NCBI RefSeq assembly: GCF_016785095.1
Contig: NZ_JAEKJB010000002.1
Span: forward strand, 496,001-560,000
DNA: 64,000 nt
Direction: 5' to 3'
DNA from: Alloalcanivorax marinus
Lineage (GTDB): Bacteria > Pseudomonadota > Gammaproteobacteria > Pseudomonadales > Alcanivoracaceae
Shown here: in pieces, positions 29,885 through 38,401 of the stretch
Numbering within the stretch: position 1 is the stretch's first letter
How the letters are laid out: each line of letters opens with the position of its first letter
Notes under the pieces: model-generated
What the model was told of the DNA's origin: nothing
The model's database searches: none
What the model saw: only the letters and a program-made list of their open reading frames with translations
Made by a program: the position numbers and the translations under genes

Positions 29885-32020
29885 ATGATGGTCCATTCAT
29901 TGAATGAAGCATCGCGCCTGGGCGCGCTTACCGATTATAAAGTTTTTGGCACACCGCCCGAAAAGGAATTCGACCGGATCGTCAAGCTGATGGCGGAGGT
30001 GTTTTCCATGCCGACCGCGCTGATTGGCTTCATGGGCGGTGAATCGCATTATTTCAAGGCGCGGGTCGGCTTCGACGCTTGCGAGGCTTCCCGGGAGGTG
30101 TCGTTTTGCACCTATACCGTGGAAAGCAATCAATTGCTGGTGATCCCGGATACCCACGCGGACCCGGCCTATCGGGACAGCCCTCTGGTGCAGGGCCCGC
30201 CGGGCATTCGCTTCTATGCCGGCGCGCCCATCCGCAGCCCGGATGGCCATTGCCTCGGCGCCATCAGCCTGGTGGACTACGTGCCACGCGCGCCCCTGAG
30301 CGCGGCGCAGGAGACCATGCTGGAGGAGTTCGCCGAGATGGTGATGGACCATCTCAACCGGCGCCGCCTGCTGATGGTGCGTCGCGCCGCTCTGAAGCTG
30401 GCATCCTCGATTCCCGACGCGATCATCTGCACCAACCATTTCGATGAAGTCACGTTCTGGAACAAAGGCGCTGAAGGTCTTACCGGTATCCATGGCAACA
30501 AGGCGCGGGGTCGCAAACTGGGTGCGCTGTTGGGCGCTCAGTTTCAGCACCTGCTGTTCGATGTCGGCCAGCACGCTGGTCTGGACCGGCGCCCGGTGGA
30601 GAACGAACGCAGCTTCATTTTGCGTGACGACGGCAGCCACCGCCCGGTGGAGGTGTCGTCCGCGATCTGGATGGAGGACGATCAGCAACAGAGAGGGTTC
30701 GTGATTCGTGACGTGGCCCACCGCCAGGACCTGCAGAACCGGGTCCGTTATCTGCGCGACAGCGACCGCCTCACCGGCTTGCCCAACCGGAGCCGGTTCC
30801 TGGAAATTGCCCAGGACTATCTGGAGCGCGGTCGGGCGTTGACGGTGCTGAAGGTCGGGCTCGATAACTTCAAGGTGGTGAACTCCTCCCTGGGCATCGC
30901 CACCGGCGACGAGGTACTGCGTGAAGCGGCGCGGCGGGTGTCCGCCCTGGCGCCGGAGCAGGCCATGGTGGCCCGACTGGCCGGCGACGAATTCGGCGTG
31001 CTGTTGTCCGGCGACCCGGACCCTGAGACCATCCACCGGTTGGGTGAGGCCATCGTCCGCGACATGGCGCGCCCTTACCGAATCCACGGTTTCGAATGCC
31101 GGCTTACCGCATGCATGGGCATTGCCTCGGCGCCGGCGGAGGCCAAGGGCGAGCTGGACAGCGCCGGTCTTCTGAAACGGGCGCTGCTGGCCCTGCAGGA
31201 GGCAAAATGCCGGGGGGCCAACCAGAGCGTGGTGTTCACGTCGGCGCTTAGCGAGCAGGCGGACAAGAAGCATCGCCTGGAGCAGGACCTGCGCACCGCC
31301 TTTCAACAGCACGATTTCGAGTTGCACTTCCAGCCGCAGAATACCCTCGACTCCGGCAAGGTGGTGGGCGCCGAGGCCCTGCTGCGCTGGCGGCACCGCG
31401 AGCGGGGTCTGGTGTCCCCGGCGGAGTTCATCAGCGTGCTCGAGGTCAGTGACCAGGCGTTGCGGGTGGGCGACTGGATACTGGAAGCCAGTTGCGCCTT
31501 CGCGGCGGCGCAGCGGGTTCGGCACGAGACCTTCCGGGTCGGCGTCAATCTGTTCCCTTGCCAGCTCCATGATCCGGAGCTCGCCAATAAGGTGGAGGCC
31601 CTGCTGAACCGCTATGGGCTGCCGCCCCAGGCGCTGGAACTGGAAATCACCGAGACCACCATCCTCGAGAGCAGCCCGGATATTCTGGGGACACTGCGGC
31701 GGCTGCATGATCTGGGCGTGGGAATCGCCTTTGATGATTACGGCACCGGTTATGCCTCCCTGAGCCTGCTCAAGAAATACCCGCTGACGCGGCTCAAGAT
31801 CGACCGTCAGTTCGTCGCCAATCTGGGGACCAGCCCGCATGACCTGGCGATCGTTAATTCGATCATCGTGCTGGGCCGCAATCTGGGGCTGGAGGTGATC
31901 GCCGAGGGCATCGAGGAACAGGGCCAGATGGAGATGCTGCTGCGCCTGGGGTGCCAGGAAGGGCAGGGTTATTGGTTCAGCCGCCCGGTGCCGGAGGCGG
32001 AGTTTCCCACCAGCCAGTGA
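29885..32020 (+). CDS. GAF-PAS-GGDEF-EAL cyclic-di-GMP protein
   Basis: A 711-residue soluble signalling protein. Order: GAF-like sensor (~15-165), PAS (~170-280), GGDEF domain with AGDEF at 366-370 and the DRLTGLPNRSRF entry near 299, and an EAL phosphodiesterase domain with Glu497-Ala-Leu499 (EALLRWRH), DDYGTGYASL, KIDRQFV and the late EGIEEQGQ / CQEGQGYWFSRP motifs. The EAL set looks complete, so hydrolysis of c-di-GMP is likely; the GGDEF domain has the tolerated AGDEF variant and could be a cyclase or a GTP sensor. No membrane helix is seen. It is monocistronic. Confidence 0.92.
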   Translation: MMVHSLNEASRLGALTDYKVFGTPPEKEFDRIVKLMAEVFSMPTALIGFMGGESHYFKARVGFDACEASREVSFCTYTVESNQLLVIPDTHADPAYRDSPLVQGPPGIRFYAGAPIRSPDGHCLGAISLVDYVPRAPLSAAQETMLEEFAEMVMDHLNRRRLLMVRRAALKLASSIPDAIICTNHFDEVTFWNKGAEGLTGIHGNKARGRKLGALLGAQFQHLLFDVGQHAGLDRRPVENERSFILRDDGSHRPVEVSSAIWMEDDQQQRGFVIRDVAHRQDLQNRVRYLRDSDRLTGLPNRSRFLEIAQDYLERGRALTVLKVGLDNFKVVNSSLGIATGDEVLREAARRVSALAPEQAMVARLAGDEFGVLLSGDPDPETIHRLGEAIVRDMARPYRIHGFECRLTACMGIASAPAEAKGELDSAGLLKRALLALQEAKCRGANQSVVFTSALSEQADKKHRLEQDLRTAFQQHDFELHFQPQNTLDSGKVVGAEALLRWRHRERGLVSPAEFISVLEVSDQALRVGDWILEASCAFAAAQRVRHETFRVGVNLFPCQLHDPELANKVEALLNRYGLPPQALELEITETTILESSPDILGTLRRLHDLGVGIAFDDYGTGYASLSLLKKYPLTRLKIDRQFVANLGTSPHDLAIVNSIIVLGRNLGLEVIAEGIEEQGQMEMLLRLGCQEGQGYWFSRPVPEAEFPTSQ

Positions 32021-32080
32021 TCCACCCCGCGCGCGCTTTCCGATACCATGCCGGTTTTCCTGGCCAAGGGTGCAGGCGCG

Positions 32081-34516
32081 ATGTCGAACATGAACCCCGC
32101 CTCCCTGCCCGTGGAGGCGGTGCTGCCGGAATTGCTGGACTGCCTGGCGGGGCAGGGTGGGGCGGTGCTGGAGGCGCCGCCGGGGGCTGGCAAGTCCACC
32201 CGGGTGCCGCTGGCTCTGCTGGGCGCGCCCTGGCGAGGCGAGCGCCGGATTCTGGTGCTGGAGCCGCGCCGGGTGGCGGCGCGGGCGGTGGCCACCTTCA
32301 TGGCCCGCCAGCTTGGCGAACCGGTGGGTGCGACCGTGGGCTACCGCACCCGGCTGGATTCCCGGGTCGGGGCGACCCCCCTTGTGGAAGTAGTCACCGA
32401 GGGCGTGCTGACGCGGTTGTTGCTGGATGATCCTTCCCTGGACGGCTACGCCGCGGTGCTGTTCGATGAATTCCATGAGCGTTCCCTACAAGCGGATCTG
32501 GGCCTGGCCCTGGTCCAGGAAGTGCGTGGCGCGCTGCGCGAGGACCTGCGTCTGCTGGTGATGTCCGCCACCCTGGCGGTGGGGCCGCTGGCGGCAGGGT
32601 TGGGGTTGCCGGTGGTACGCAGCGAGGGTCGCGTGTTCCCGGTCACCATCGACCATGCGCCGCCGCCTCGCGACGGTGATCCCCTGGAACACTGCGCCCG
32701 GCAGGTGGCGGCGCTGGCCGGGCGGGGCACCACCCTGGTGTTTCTGCCCGGCGTGCGCGAGATCGAGCGGGTGCGTGAACGGCTCCGTGACGGCCCGCCG
32801 GTACAGGTGTTGCACGGGCGGCTGGACGGCGACGCCCAAGCGGCGGTCCTGGATGCCGGTGACGAAGCCCGGGTGGTACTGGCCACCAACGTGGCGGAGA
32901 CCAGCGTTACCCTGGGCGGCGTCACCACCGTGGTGGACAGTGGCCTGGAACGGCGCCCGGATTATGACCCCCGCCGTCATCGCACGCGTCTGGTGACGCG
33001 CCGCATCAGCCAGGCCAACGCCGATCAACGCGCCGGGCGGGCCGGTCGCCTCGGCCCTGGTCGCTGCCTGCGGCTGTGGGCTCGCGAAGAGGTGCTGGCC
33101 CGGCACATCGAGCCGGAGATTCATCACACCGCCCTGGACGCCCTGGTACTCGATCTGGCCCGTTGGGGCTGCCGGGACCCGGCGGAGCTGTTCTGGCTCG
33201 ACCCGCCGCCGGCCGGCCCCTGGCGTGCCGCCACGGGCCGCCTGCGCGAAGCCGGCGCCCTGGACGCGGCGGGTGGCCTTACCGAGTTGGGCCGACGCCT
33301 GCACGGCGTGCCGCTGCCGCCGGACCTGGCCGCTCTGGTGCTGCTAGGCCGTGATCGTGGCCGCCGCCGGGCCGCCGCCGCCCTGGCGCTGCTGCTCAAC
33401 GAGCGAACCCCCGGCCTGGACCGGGAGCCGGATCTGTCCCGGCGCCTGCGGCGTTTTTCGCAACGTCCCGACGATTGGCCGCTGCTGGCCCGGGAGTGGC
33501 GGCGCCTCGCCGGTGAGCGCCAGGATCGGGATAATGGCTCACCGCTGGACGTCTTGCTGGCCGCCGCCTTCCCGGAGCGGCTGGCACGGGTTCGCGATGG
33601 CGATGCCCGTCGCTATCTGCTCGCCGATGGCAGTGGCGCGCGCCTTGATGCGGACAGCCCGTTCATCGGGCGTGATTGGCTGCTGGTGCTGGATACCGAC
33701 GGTCGTGCCCAGGATGCGCGGGTGCGTCTGGCCTGGCCGTTGAGCGACGACGTTCTGGCCATGGTGCTGGGTGAGCGGGGCCGCGACGAAGAACGGGTGC
33801 ATTGGGATGCCGACCGCGACCGCGTGGTGGCGGAGCGGGTGCGGGCGGTGGGCGCCATCGTGCTGGAGCGGCGTCCCCTGGCGAACCCGCCGCCGGCGCT
33901 GCTGGAACGGGGGCTGCTGGACGGAGTTCGAGCCCGGGGCCTGGAGCTGCTTCCCTGGGACGAGGCGGACCGGCAATGGCGCGCCCGGCTGGCCTGGATG
34001 CACCGGTTGGCGCCGGATGCCTGGCCGGCCATGGACGACGACGCCCTGCTGGCCGGGCTGGAGACCTGGTTGCTGCCGTTCCTGGCCGGCCGGCGTACCC
34101 TGCGTGATCTTAACCAGGTGCCGCTGCGCCAGGCGCTCAACCTGCTGCTGGCGCCGGGCCAGGCCGCCGAGCTGGAGCGGGACCTGCCGGCCCGTTGCCC
34201 GGTGGCCTCCGGGCGCGATGTGACAATCAATTACCGGGCCGAGGGTGGCCCGCGACTGGCGGTGAAGCTGCAGGAGTGTTTCGGCATGGAGTGTCTGCCG
34301 GCGCTGGCCGGCGGGCGGCTCGCGCTGACCGCCGAGCTGCTCACGCCCGCCGGGCGACCGGCGGCGATCACCGGCGATCTGGCGCGTTTCTGGCGGGAAG
34401 GCTACCCGGCGGTGCGCAAGGACCTGCGTGGCCGCTATCCCAAACACCCCTGGCCGGAGGACCCGACCACCGCGCAAGCCACCGGTAAAACCAAGCGGGC
34501 GTTGAGCGATCGCTGA
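32081..34516 (+). CDS. hrpB: ATP-dependent helicase HrpB
   Basis: An ~811-residue DEAH-type helicase. Walker A is at 32-40 (APPGAGKST), DEFH at 129-132 (the HrpB form of DEAH), the SAT motif follows as SATLAV, and motif VI reads QRAGRAGR. The C-terminal HrpB domain is present (KLQECFGME, ITGDLARFWREGYPAVRKDL). The cellular role is poorly defined; relatives affect mRNA or outer-membrane vesicle traits. The start is uncertain: ATGs at 32048, 32081 and 32090 are in frame, and none has a convincing ribosome site. Confidence 0.92.
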   Translation: MSNMNPASLPVEAVLPELLDCLAGQGGAVLEAPPGAGKSTRVPLALLGAPWRGERRILVLEPRRVAARAVATFMARQLGEPVGATVGYRTRLDSRVGATPLVEVVTEGVLTRLLLDDPSLDGYAAVLFDEFHERSLQADLGLALVQEVRGALREDLRLLVMSATLAVGPLAAGLGLPVVRSEGRVFPVTIDHAPPPRDGDPLEHCARQVAALAGRGTTLVFLPGVREIERVRERLRDGPPVQVLHGRLDGDAQAAVLDAGDEARVVLATNVAETSVTLGGVTTVVDSGLERRPDYDPRRHRTRLVTRRISQANADQRAGRAGRLGPGRCLRLWAREEVLARHIEPEIHHTALDALVLDLARWGCRDPAELFWLDPPPAGPWRAATGRLREAGALDAAGGLTELGRRLHGVPLPPDLAALVLLGRDRGRRRAAAALALLLNERTPGLDREPDLSRRLRRFSQRPDDWPLLAREWRRLAGERQDRDNGSPLDVLLAAAFPERLARVRDGDARRYLLADGSGARLDADSPFIGRDWLLVLDTDGRAQDARVRLAWPLSDDVLAMVLGERGRDEERVHWDADRDRVVAERVRAVGAIVLERRPLANPPPALLERGLLDGVRARGLELLPWDEADRQWRARLAWMHRLAPDAWPAMDDDALLAGLETWLLPFLAGRRTLRDLNQVPLRQALNLLLAPGQAAELERDLPARCPVASGRDVTINYRAEGGPRLAVKLQECFGMECLPALAGGRLALTAELLTPAGRPAAITGDLARFWREGYPAVRKDLRGRYPKHPWPEDPTTAQATGKTKRALSDR

Positions 34517-34573
34517 CCCCTTTCCAAGCGGGAGCCGCTCTGCTATCAATAGCCGCTTTGTTGGGAGCGATTT

Positions 34574-35371
34574 ATGAAATACAGTTCCATTGTTGAGGCG
34601 GCCGCCGCCACCTCCATGACCGTGCCCGAGGGCTGGGGCCAGGGCCGGGCCACCTTCGGCGGCATCGTGGGCGCCATCCTGATCGCTCACATGGACGCCC
34701 ATCTCAAAGCGGAGCAGGGCGACGACGTGGCGCCGCTGCGCAGTTTCTCGCTGTCCTTCGTGGCGCCGATGGCGCCGGGGCCGCTGGACCTGGACGCGGA
34801 AACCCTGCGCGCCGGCAAATCGGTGACCCAGGTTCTGGTCACCGCGCGCCAGGACGGCGCCGTGGTGGCGACCATGCTCGGCAGCCTGGGGCGCCCACGT
34901 CCCTCCTCGCTGGCGGTGCCCGGCGCCGGGGCGCCGGCCATCAAAGCACCGGAAGAATGCATGCCAATGCCCTTCATCGAGGGCGTGACCCCGGATTTCC
35001 TGCGTTACTTCGATCTGCTCTACGCCGGTGACAACCTGCCATACACCGGTTCGCCGCGACCGGACTTCGAGGGTTACATGCGCTTCAAGGATGACAACCA
35101 GCCCCAGGACGCCGCCAGCCTGGCTTGCCTGGTGGATACCTGGCCGGCGGCGGTGATCACCATGCTCAGCAAGCCGGCACCGATGAGTTCGCTGACCTGG
35201 ACCATGGATTTCCTGGTCGATCCGGCGACCCTGCCGCCCACCCGCGACTGGCAGTACGACGTGATCACCGACGCCTTCGCCGACGGCTACGGCCATACCC
35301 GCTCAAGGATCTGGGATGGTGAAGGGCGTCCGGTGGCCTTCAGCCGCCAGGCGGTGGTGGTATTCGCCTGA
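34574..35371 (+). CDS. Thioesterase-superfamily (double hot-dog) protein
   Basis: A 265-residue TesB-like acyl-CoA thioesterase. The start reads MKYSSIVEAAA and is followed by GWGQGRATFGGIVGAILIAHM near residue 20, the helix region of the first hot-dog. The second hot-dog runs from ~150, with SSLTWTMDFLVD near 207. A GGGAGCGATTT precedes the ATG. Substrate chain length is not readable. It is convergent with the GAF membrane protein. Confidence 0.8.
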   Translation: MKYSSIVEAAAATSMTVPEGWGQGRATFGGIVGAILIAHMDAHLKAEQGDDVAPLRSFSLSFVAPMAPGPLDLDAETLRAGKSVTQVLVTARQDGAVVATMLGSLGRPRPSSLAVPGAGAPAIKAPEECMPMPFIEGVTPDFLRYFDLLYAGDNLPYTGSPRPDFEGYMRFKDDNQPQDAASLACLVDTWPAAVITMLSKPAPMSSLTWTMDFLVDPATLPPTRDWQYDVITDAFADGYGHTRSRIWDGEGRPVAFSRQAVVVFA

Positions 35372-35383
35372 TCCGCGGGCCGC

Positions 35384-36598
35384 TCACCCGGCTTCGCGAT
35401 GCCGGCGGATGTAATCCTCGCGACCCATGGCCGCCACCAGTGCATAGGCGAGCGGCGCCGCCAGCGCATCCAGCAGGGTGCGGGTATCGTCGTCGAAGGG
35501 CTCCAGCGATGCCAGTTCCAACACGCCCAGAGCCTCGTCGCCCTGGCGGATGGTCAGGAACAGCAGGTGGCCCGGACGTATCACGCTCTGGCCGGTTTCC
35601 AGGTCCAGATAACCCGCCGGCACGTCGTGGCGCACGGTGATCGTGCCTTCCGTGTCCAGGGCTCCGGCCAGCAGGCCGTCGCGCTCCACCCGGCCCGTTT
35701 GCCGGGCCTCGGCGTTGAGGCCCCGAGCGGCCTCCTGGTGCAGGCCATCGTCGTCCACCCGGTAGGCGGCGCCGGCCACCGCCGGCCCGTGCTCGATCAT
35801 GAACGCCAGGGCCTGGTCGAGCAGCACCGCCACCCGGGGGTTACCGGCGATGTGCGCCATGAACTCGTTGAGCAGGGCCTGGCGGCGCGCTTCCCGGTCC
35901 GCGTTGTCGCGCCATTGCCGCAGGCGGTCGGATTCCCGATTGAGCAGCAGGGTGTTGGCGTAGCTGTGGCGGGCGCTGGCGTCGAGCATGTAGCCATTGA
36001 GCGCGCACACCACCAGCGGGAAGCCGTAGAACAACAGCAACGCCGCCGGGTCCACGGACCAGCCCAGGATCAGAGCCAGGGTCAGCGCCACCACCAGCGA
36101 GCCGAGACACCAGAACAGGGTGCGCGTGGGCGGCAGTCGCAGAATGGAAAAACCGATGATCAGCACGTAAACGGTCTCGAAGGCGGCCACCTGGCCCAGG
36201 AAGGTGTCGGCCAGTTTGATCGCGCCGAGCAGGGTGCCGGCCAGGGAGGTCATCAGCGCCAGGCCGATCAGGGTGCTCATGAAGCGCTTCAGAGCCTCCA
36301 CCTTCACCGCCAGGAACAGCAGCGCCAGGGCACCGGCAATGGGCCAGAAGCCATACAGGCGCCAGGTGGCCAGGTGGCTGTCGTCGACGAAGACCAGTAC
36401 CGGTAGCGTCACCGCCAGGAACAACACGATCAGCACGTACAGTGAACGACCGATCAGCTTACGGGCGCGGCGCAGGGCGTGAATGATGTAGGCGTCTTCC
36501 AGGGAACCGGGAAAGCGCACCCACAGGGTGGCGACCGCCCGCTTCAGATCGCGCTCCTGGCGCGCGTCCACGGCGGGCTTGGACGTGGAACCGGACAT
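35384..36598 (-). CDS. Membrane protein with C-terminal GAF domain, no output domain
   Basis: A ~404-residue protein with six predicted membrane helices between ~50 and 205 (for example SLYVLIVLFLAVTLPVLVFV), a short helical linker, and a GAF-type sensor domain from ~240 to the end (VLLDQALAFMIEHG to LLDALAAPLAYALV). There is no kinase, GGDEF or HTH after the GAF, which is unusual since such heads normally feed an output domain. I start at 36598 because AGGGGG lies nine bases before it; an ATG 14 codons upstream is weaker. It is divergent from the acyl-CoA-binding protein gene. Function unknown. Confidence 0.75.
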   Translation of the reverse strand: MSGSTSKPAVDARQERDLKRAVATLWVRFPGSLEDAYIIHALRRARKLIGRSLYVLIVLFLAVTLPVLVFVDDSHLATWRLYGFWPIAGALALLFLAVKVEALKRFMSTLIGLALMTSLAGTLLGAIKLADTFLGQVAAFETVYVLIIGFSILRLPPTRTLFWCLGSLVVALTLALILGWSVDPAALLLFYGFPLVVCALNGYMLDASARHSYANTLLLNRESDRLRQWRDNADREARRQALLNEFMAHIAGNPRVAVLLDQALAFMIEHGPAVAGAAYRVDDDGLHQEAARGLNAEARQTGRVERDGLLAGALDTEGTITVRHDVPAGYLDLETGQSVIRPGHLLFLTIRQGDEALGVLELASLEPFDDDTRTLLDALAAPLAYALVAAMGREDYIRRHREAG

Positions 36599-36776
36599 CG
36601 GTGGAACCCCCTCTTTGTTGTCGGTCTCCGTGCCCGGCATTGGCCCGGCGGCGCGGAGCGCTTCGCGTTATTGCTTTACGTCAGGGTGCTCGTTGGCAGT
36701 AGACTGGTGCCGTCGACCGGCCCCCACCGGCGGCGACCCTAAGGAAAAATCGGTAGCCAACAAACAGGTGAGAATA

Positions 36777-37040
36777 ATGGCGGATACAGCGCGTTTTGAA
36801 CAGGCCCGCGAGGACGTTCAGACCCTCAACAAGAAACCCGGCAACGATGACCTTCTGTTCCTGTACGCCCACTACAAGCAGGGCAGCCAGGGCGACGTCA
36901 GCGGCAAACGTCCGGGCATGCTGGACATGGTCGGGCGCGCCAAGTACGACGCCTGGGCCAGGCTCAAGGGCATGAGCGCCGACGATGCCATGCAAAAGTA
37001 CATCGACAAGGTCGAAGCCCTGCTCAAGACCCACAAGTAG
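36777..37040 (+). CDS. Acyl-CoA-binding protein
   Basis: An 87-residue member of the ACBP family that binds long-chain acyl-CoA esters in the cytosol. The signature LYAHYKQGSQGDV, then KRPGMLDMVGRAKYDAWARL, is essentially that of the eukaryotic proteins, including the Tyr and Lys that contact the CoA. The ATG at 36777 follows AGGTG by six bases. ACBPs are scattered in bacteria; they make sense in organisms with heavy fatty-acid, wax-ester or alkane traffic. It stands alone, convergent with a DUF805 gene. Confidence 0.93.
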   Translation: MADTARFEQAREDVQTLNKKPGNDDLLFLYAHYKQGSQGDVSGKRPGMLDMVGRAKYDAWARLKGMSADDAMQKYIDKVEALLKTHK

Positions 37041-37051
37041 GCGTGGGCCGG

Positions 37052-37071
37052 GCGCCCCGACGGCGGGGCGC
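37052..37071. terminator. GC hairpin between convergent genes
   Basis: GCGCCCC and GGGGCGC pair around GACGGC, between the ends of the acyl-CoA-binding protein and DUF805 genes. No T-run follows, so a terminator role is only possible. Confidence 0.3.
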
Positions 37072-37076
37072 GCCGC

Positions 37077-37682
37077 TTATTCCGAATACTGCCGGTATTG
37101 TTCTTCCAGCAATTCCTGCTGGCGCTGAAGTTCGAACTGCTGGGCGCGGGCGCGGGCGCGCTCCGCGTAGTTCTGGTAGGCCGGCAGTGCCACGGCGAGC
37201 AGCAGCCCCACCCAGGCCACCACCAGCACCAGCAAGGTAACCGCTCCCACCACCAGGCCCGCGCCATTGGCGACCGGGCGCGGTCCGAATCGGTTTTCTG
37301 ACGTGTTGCCCGGTACGAACAGCAGGACGACGGTGAGCACCAGGTTCACCAGGGGCACCAGCGCCAGCAGAATCCACCAGCCCGAGAAGCCCAGATCGTT
37401 GAGCCGGCGCTTGCCGAATATCAGGCCCGACACCGCGCACAGCACGGTCACCAGCAGCATCAGGGGCATCAGCACCATGCTGGCCGCCGATTCCGCCATG
37501 AACCCGGACACCAGCACGGAAGCGACGGTCAGCACGGCATACAGGGCCGCCACCACCGCACCGCCGTAGACGAAATAGCGCAACCGTCCAAGACGGCCCT
37601 CGATAGCGAAAAAACGAGGCACGTAGGTAACGTCCGCCGGCGTGCCCGCCGCGCCTTCCGGTGGTGTATAGGGCTGGTTCAT
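37077..37682 (-). CDS. DUF805 membrane protein
   Basis: A 201-residue protein. The DUF805 signature FFAIEGRLGRLRYFVYGG begins at residue ~24, with four or so membrane helices and the KRRLNDLGFSGWW block near 91. A charged C-terminal helix rich in Gln/Glu (~172-201) could be a coiled coil. The family has no settled function. Confidence 0.85.
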   Translation of the reverse strand: MNQPYTPPEGAAGTPADVTYVPRFFAIEGRLGRLRYFVYGGAVVAALYAVLTVASVLVSGFMAESAASMVLMPLMLLVTVLCAVSGLIFGKRRLNDLGFSGWWILLALVPLVNLVLTVVLLFVPGNTSENRFGPRPVANGAGLVVGAVTLLVLVVAWVGLLLAVALPAYQNYAERARARAQQFELQRQQELLEEQYRQYSE

Positions 37683-37772
37683 CGTGGTTCCCCCGATTCA
37701 TGAGTGCGTTTCAAGCAAAGCGGGCATCATAGCCGGTCGCCGTCGCGCCAGCCATGAAGGGGTTGGCGTCGT

Positions 37773-38234
37773 TTACAGATAACGGCCGGCGGAGCCGATC
37801 ACCACCACGATCAGGCCCAGCAGCAGGTTGAGCCCCACCAACTGGCGAATTTGTCCCACCCGGCGTGCGCCTTCGGCGGTGTCGCTGGCCGCCACCGCCT
37901 GCTTCAGGCGCCGGAACGGCGCGAAGTATACATGGGCGAAGATCAGCATCATCACGATGCCCAGCCCGAGCATGGCGTGGATATGCCAGCCGACTTTGGC
38001 CATGCCGCCGTAGACGCCGAAAATCATGCCGAAGCCGGTGGCCAGCAACAGCGCCACCGCCGCCCACACCCAGACGAAGAACCGGCCCAGGGTTTCCGCC
38101 CACAGGCGGGGTCGCCAGGCGGGGTCGATCACCGCGCCCACCGCCGGGCGCATCGCCATGTAAGCGTAGAACATACCGCCTACCCAGATCACGGCGGCGA
38201 GCAGGTGAAGGGCGAGGGGAAGGGCCATGGCCAT
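37773..38234 (-). CDS. CopD-like four-helix membrane protein
   Basis: A 153-residue inner-membrane protein with four helices. The first one (LALHLLAAVIWVGGMFYAYM) carries the histidine seen in the CopD/YcnJ-type superfamily, and the third contains GWHIHAMLGLGIVMML with two more histidines, suitable for haem or copper. The ATG at 38234 follows GGAG by six bases. Whether it moves copper or handles haem cannot be told. Confidence 0.75.
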   Translation of the reverse strand: MAMALPLALHLLAAVIWVGGMFYAYMAMRPAVGAVIDPAWRPRLWAETLGRFFVWVWAAVALLLATGFGMIFGVYGGMAKVGWHIHAMLGLGIVMMLIFAHVYFAPFRRLKQAVAASDTAEGARRVGQIRQLVGLNLLLGLIVVVIGSAGRYL

Positions 38235-38274
38235 GGTGGTCTCCGGGGTTGGTAATCAGGGCCGGCCAGTCTAT

Positions 38275-38305
38275 AAAAAAAAGCCTTGGAAGTATCTCCC
38301 CAAGG
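38275..38305 (-). terminator. Minus-strand terminator-like hairpin upstream of speC
   Basis: Read leftward, CCTTGG and CCAAGG pair around ten bases and are followed by C and eight T. It stands between the divergent copD-like and speC genes, so it could only end a transcript coming from antisense of the speC leader. Confidence 0.4.
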
Positions 38306-38401
38306 GGGGCGGAGCTTGCTACCTTTGGCGCCCGTTGCCATCGCAACGGATCGTGCCCATTTACGGGCCGGGTCAGCGCGCACAAGAGGAAAAACGCTCC
38401 C

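Noticed and set aside
29897..32476. Very long open frame (859 codons) on the minus strand across the GGDEF-EAL gene
   Set aside because: The plus strand encodes complete GAF, PAS, GGDEF and EAL motifs. The antisense frame is His/Gln/Arg-rich with no domain, a common effect of high GC content.
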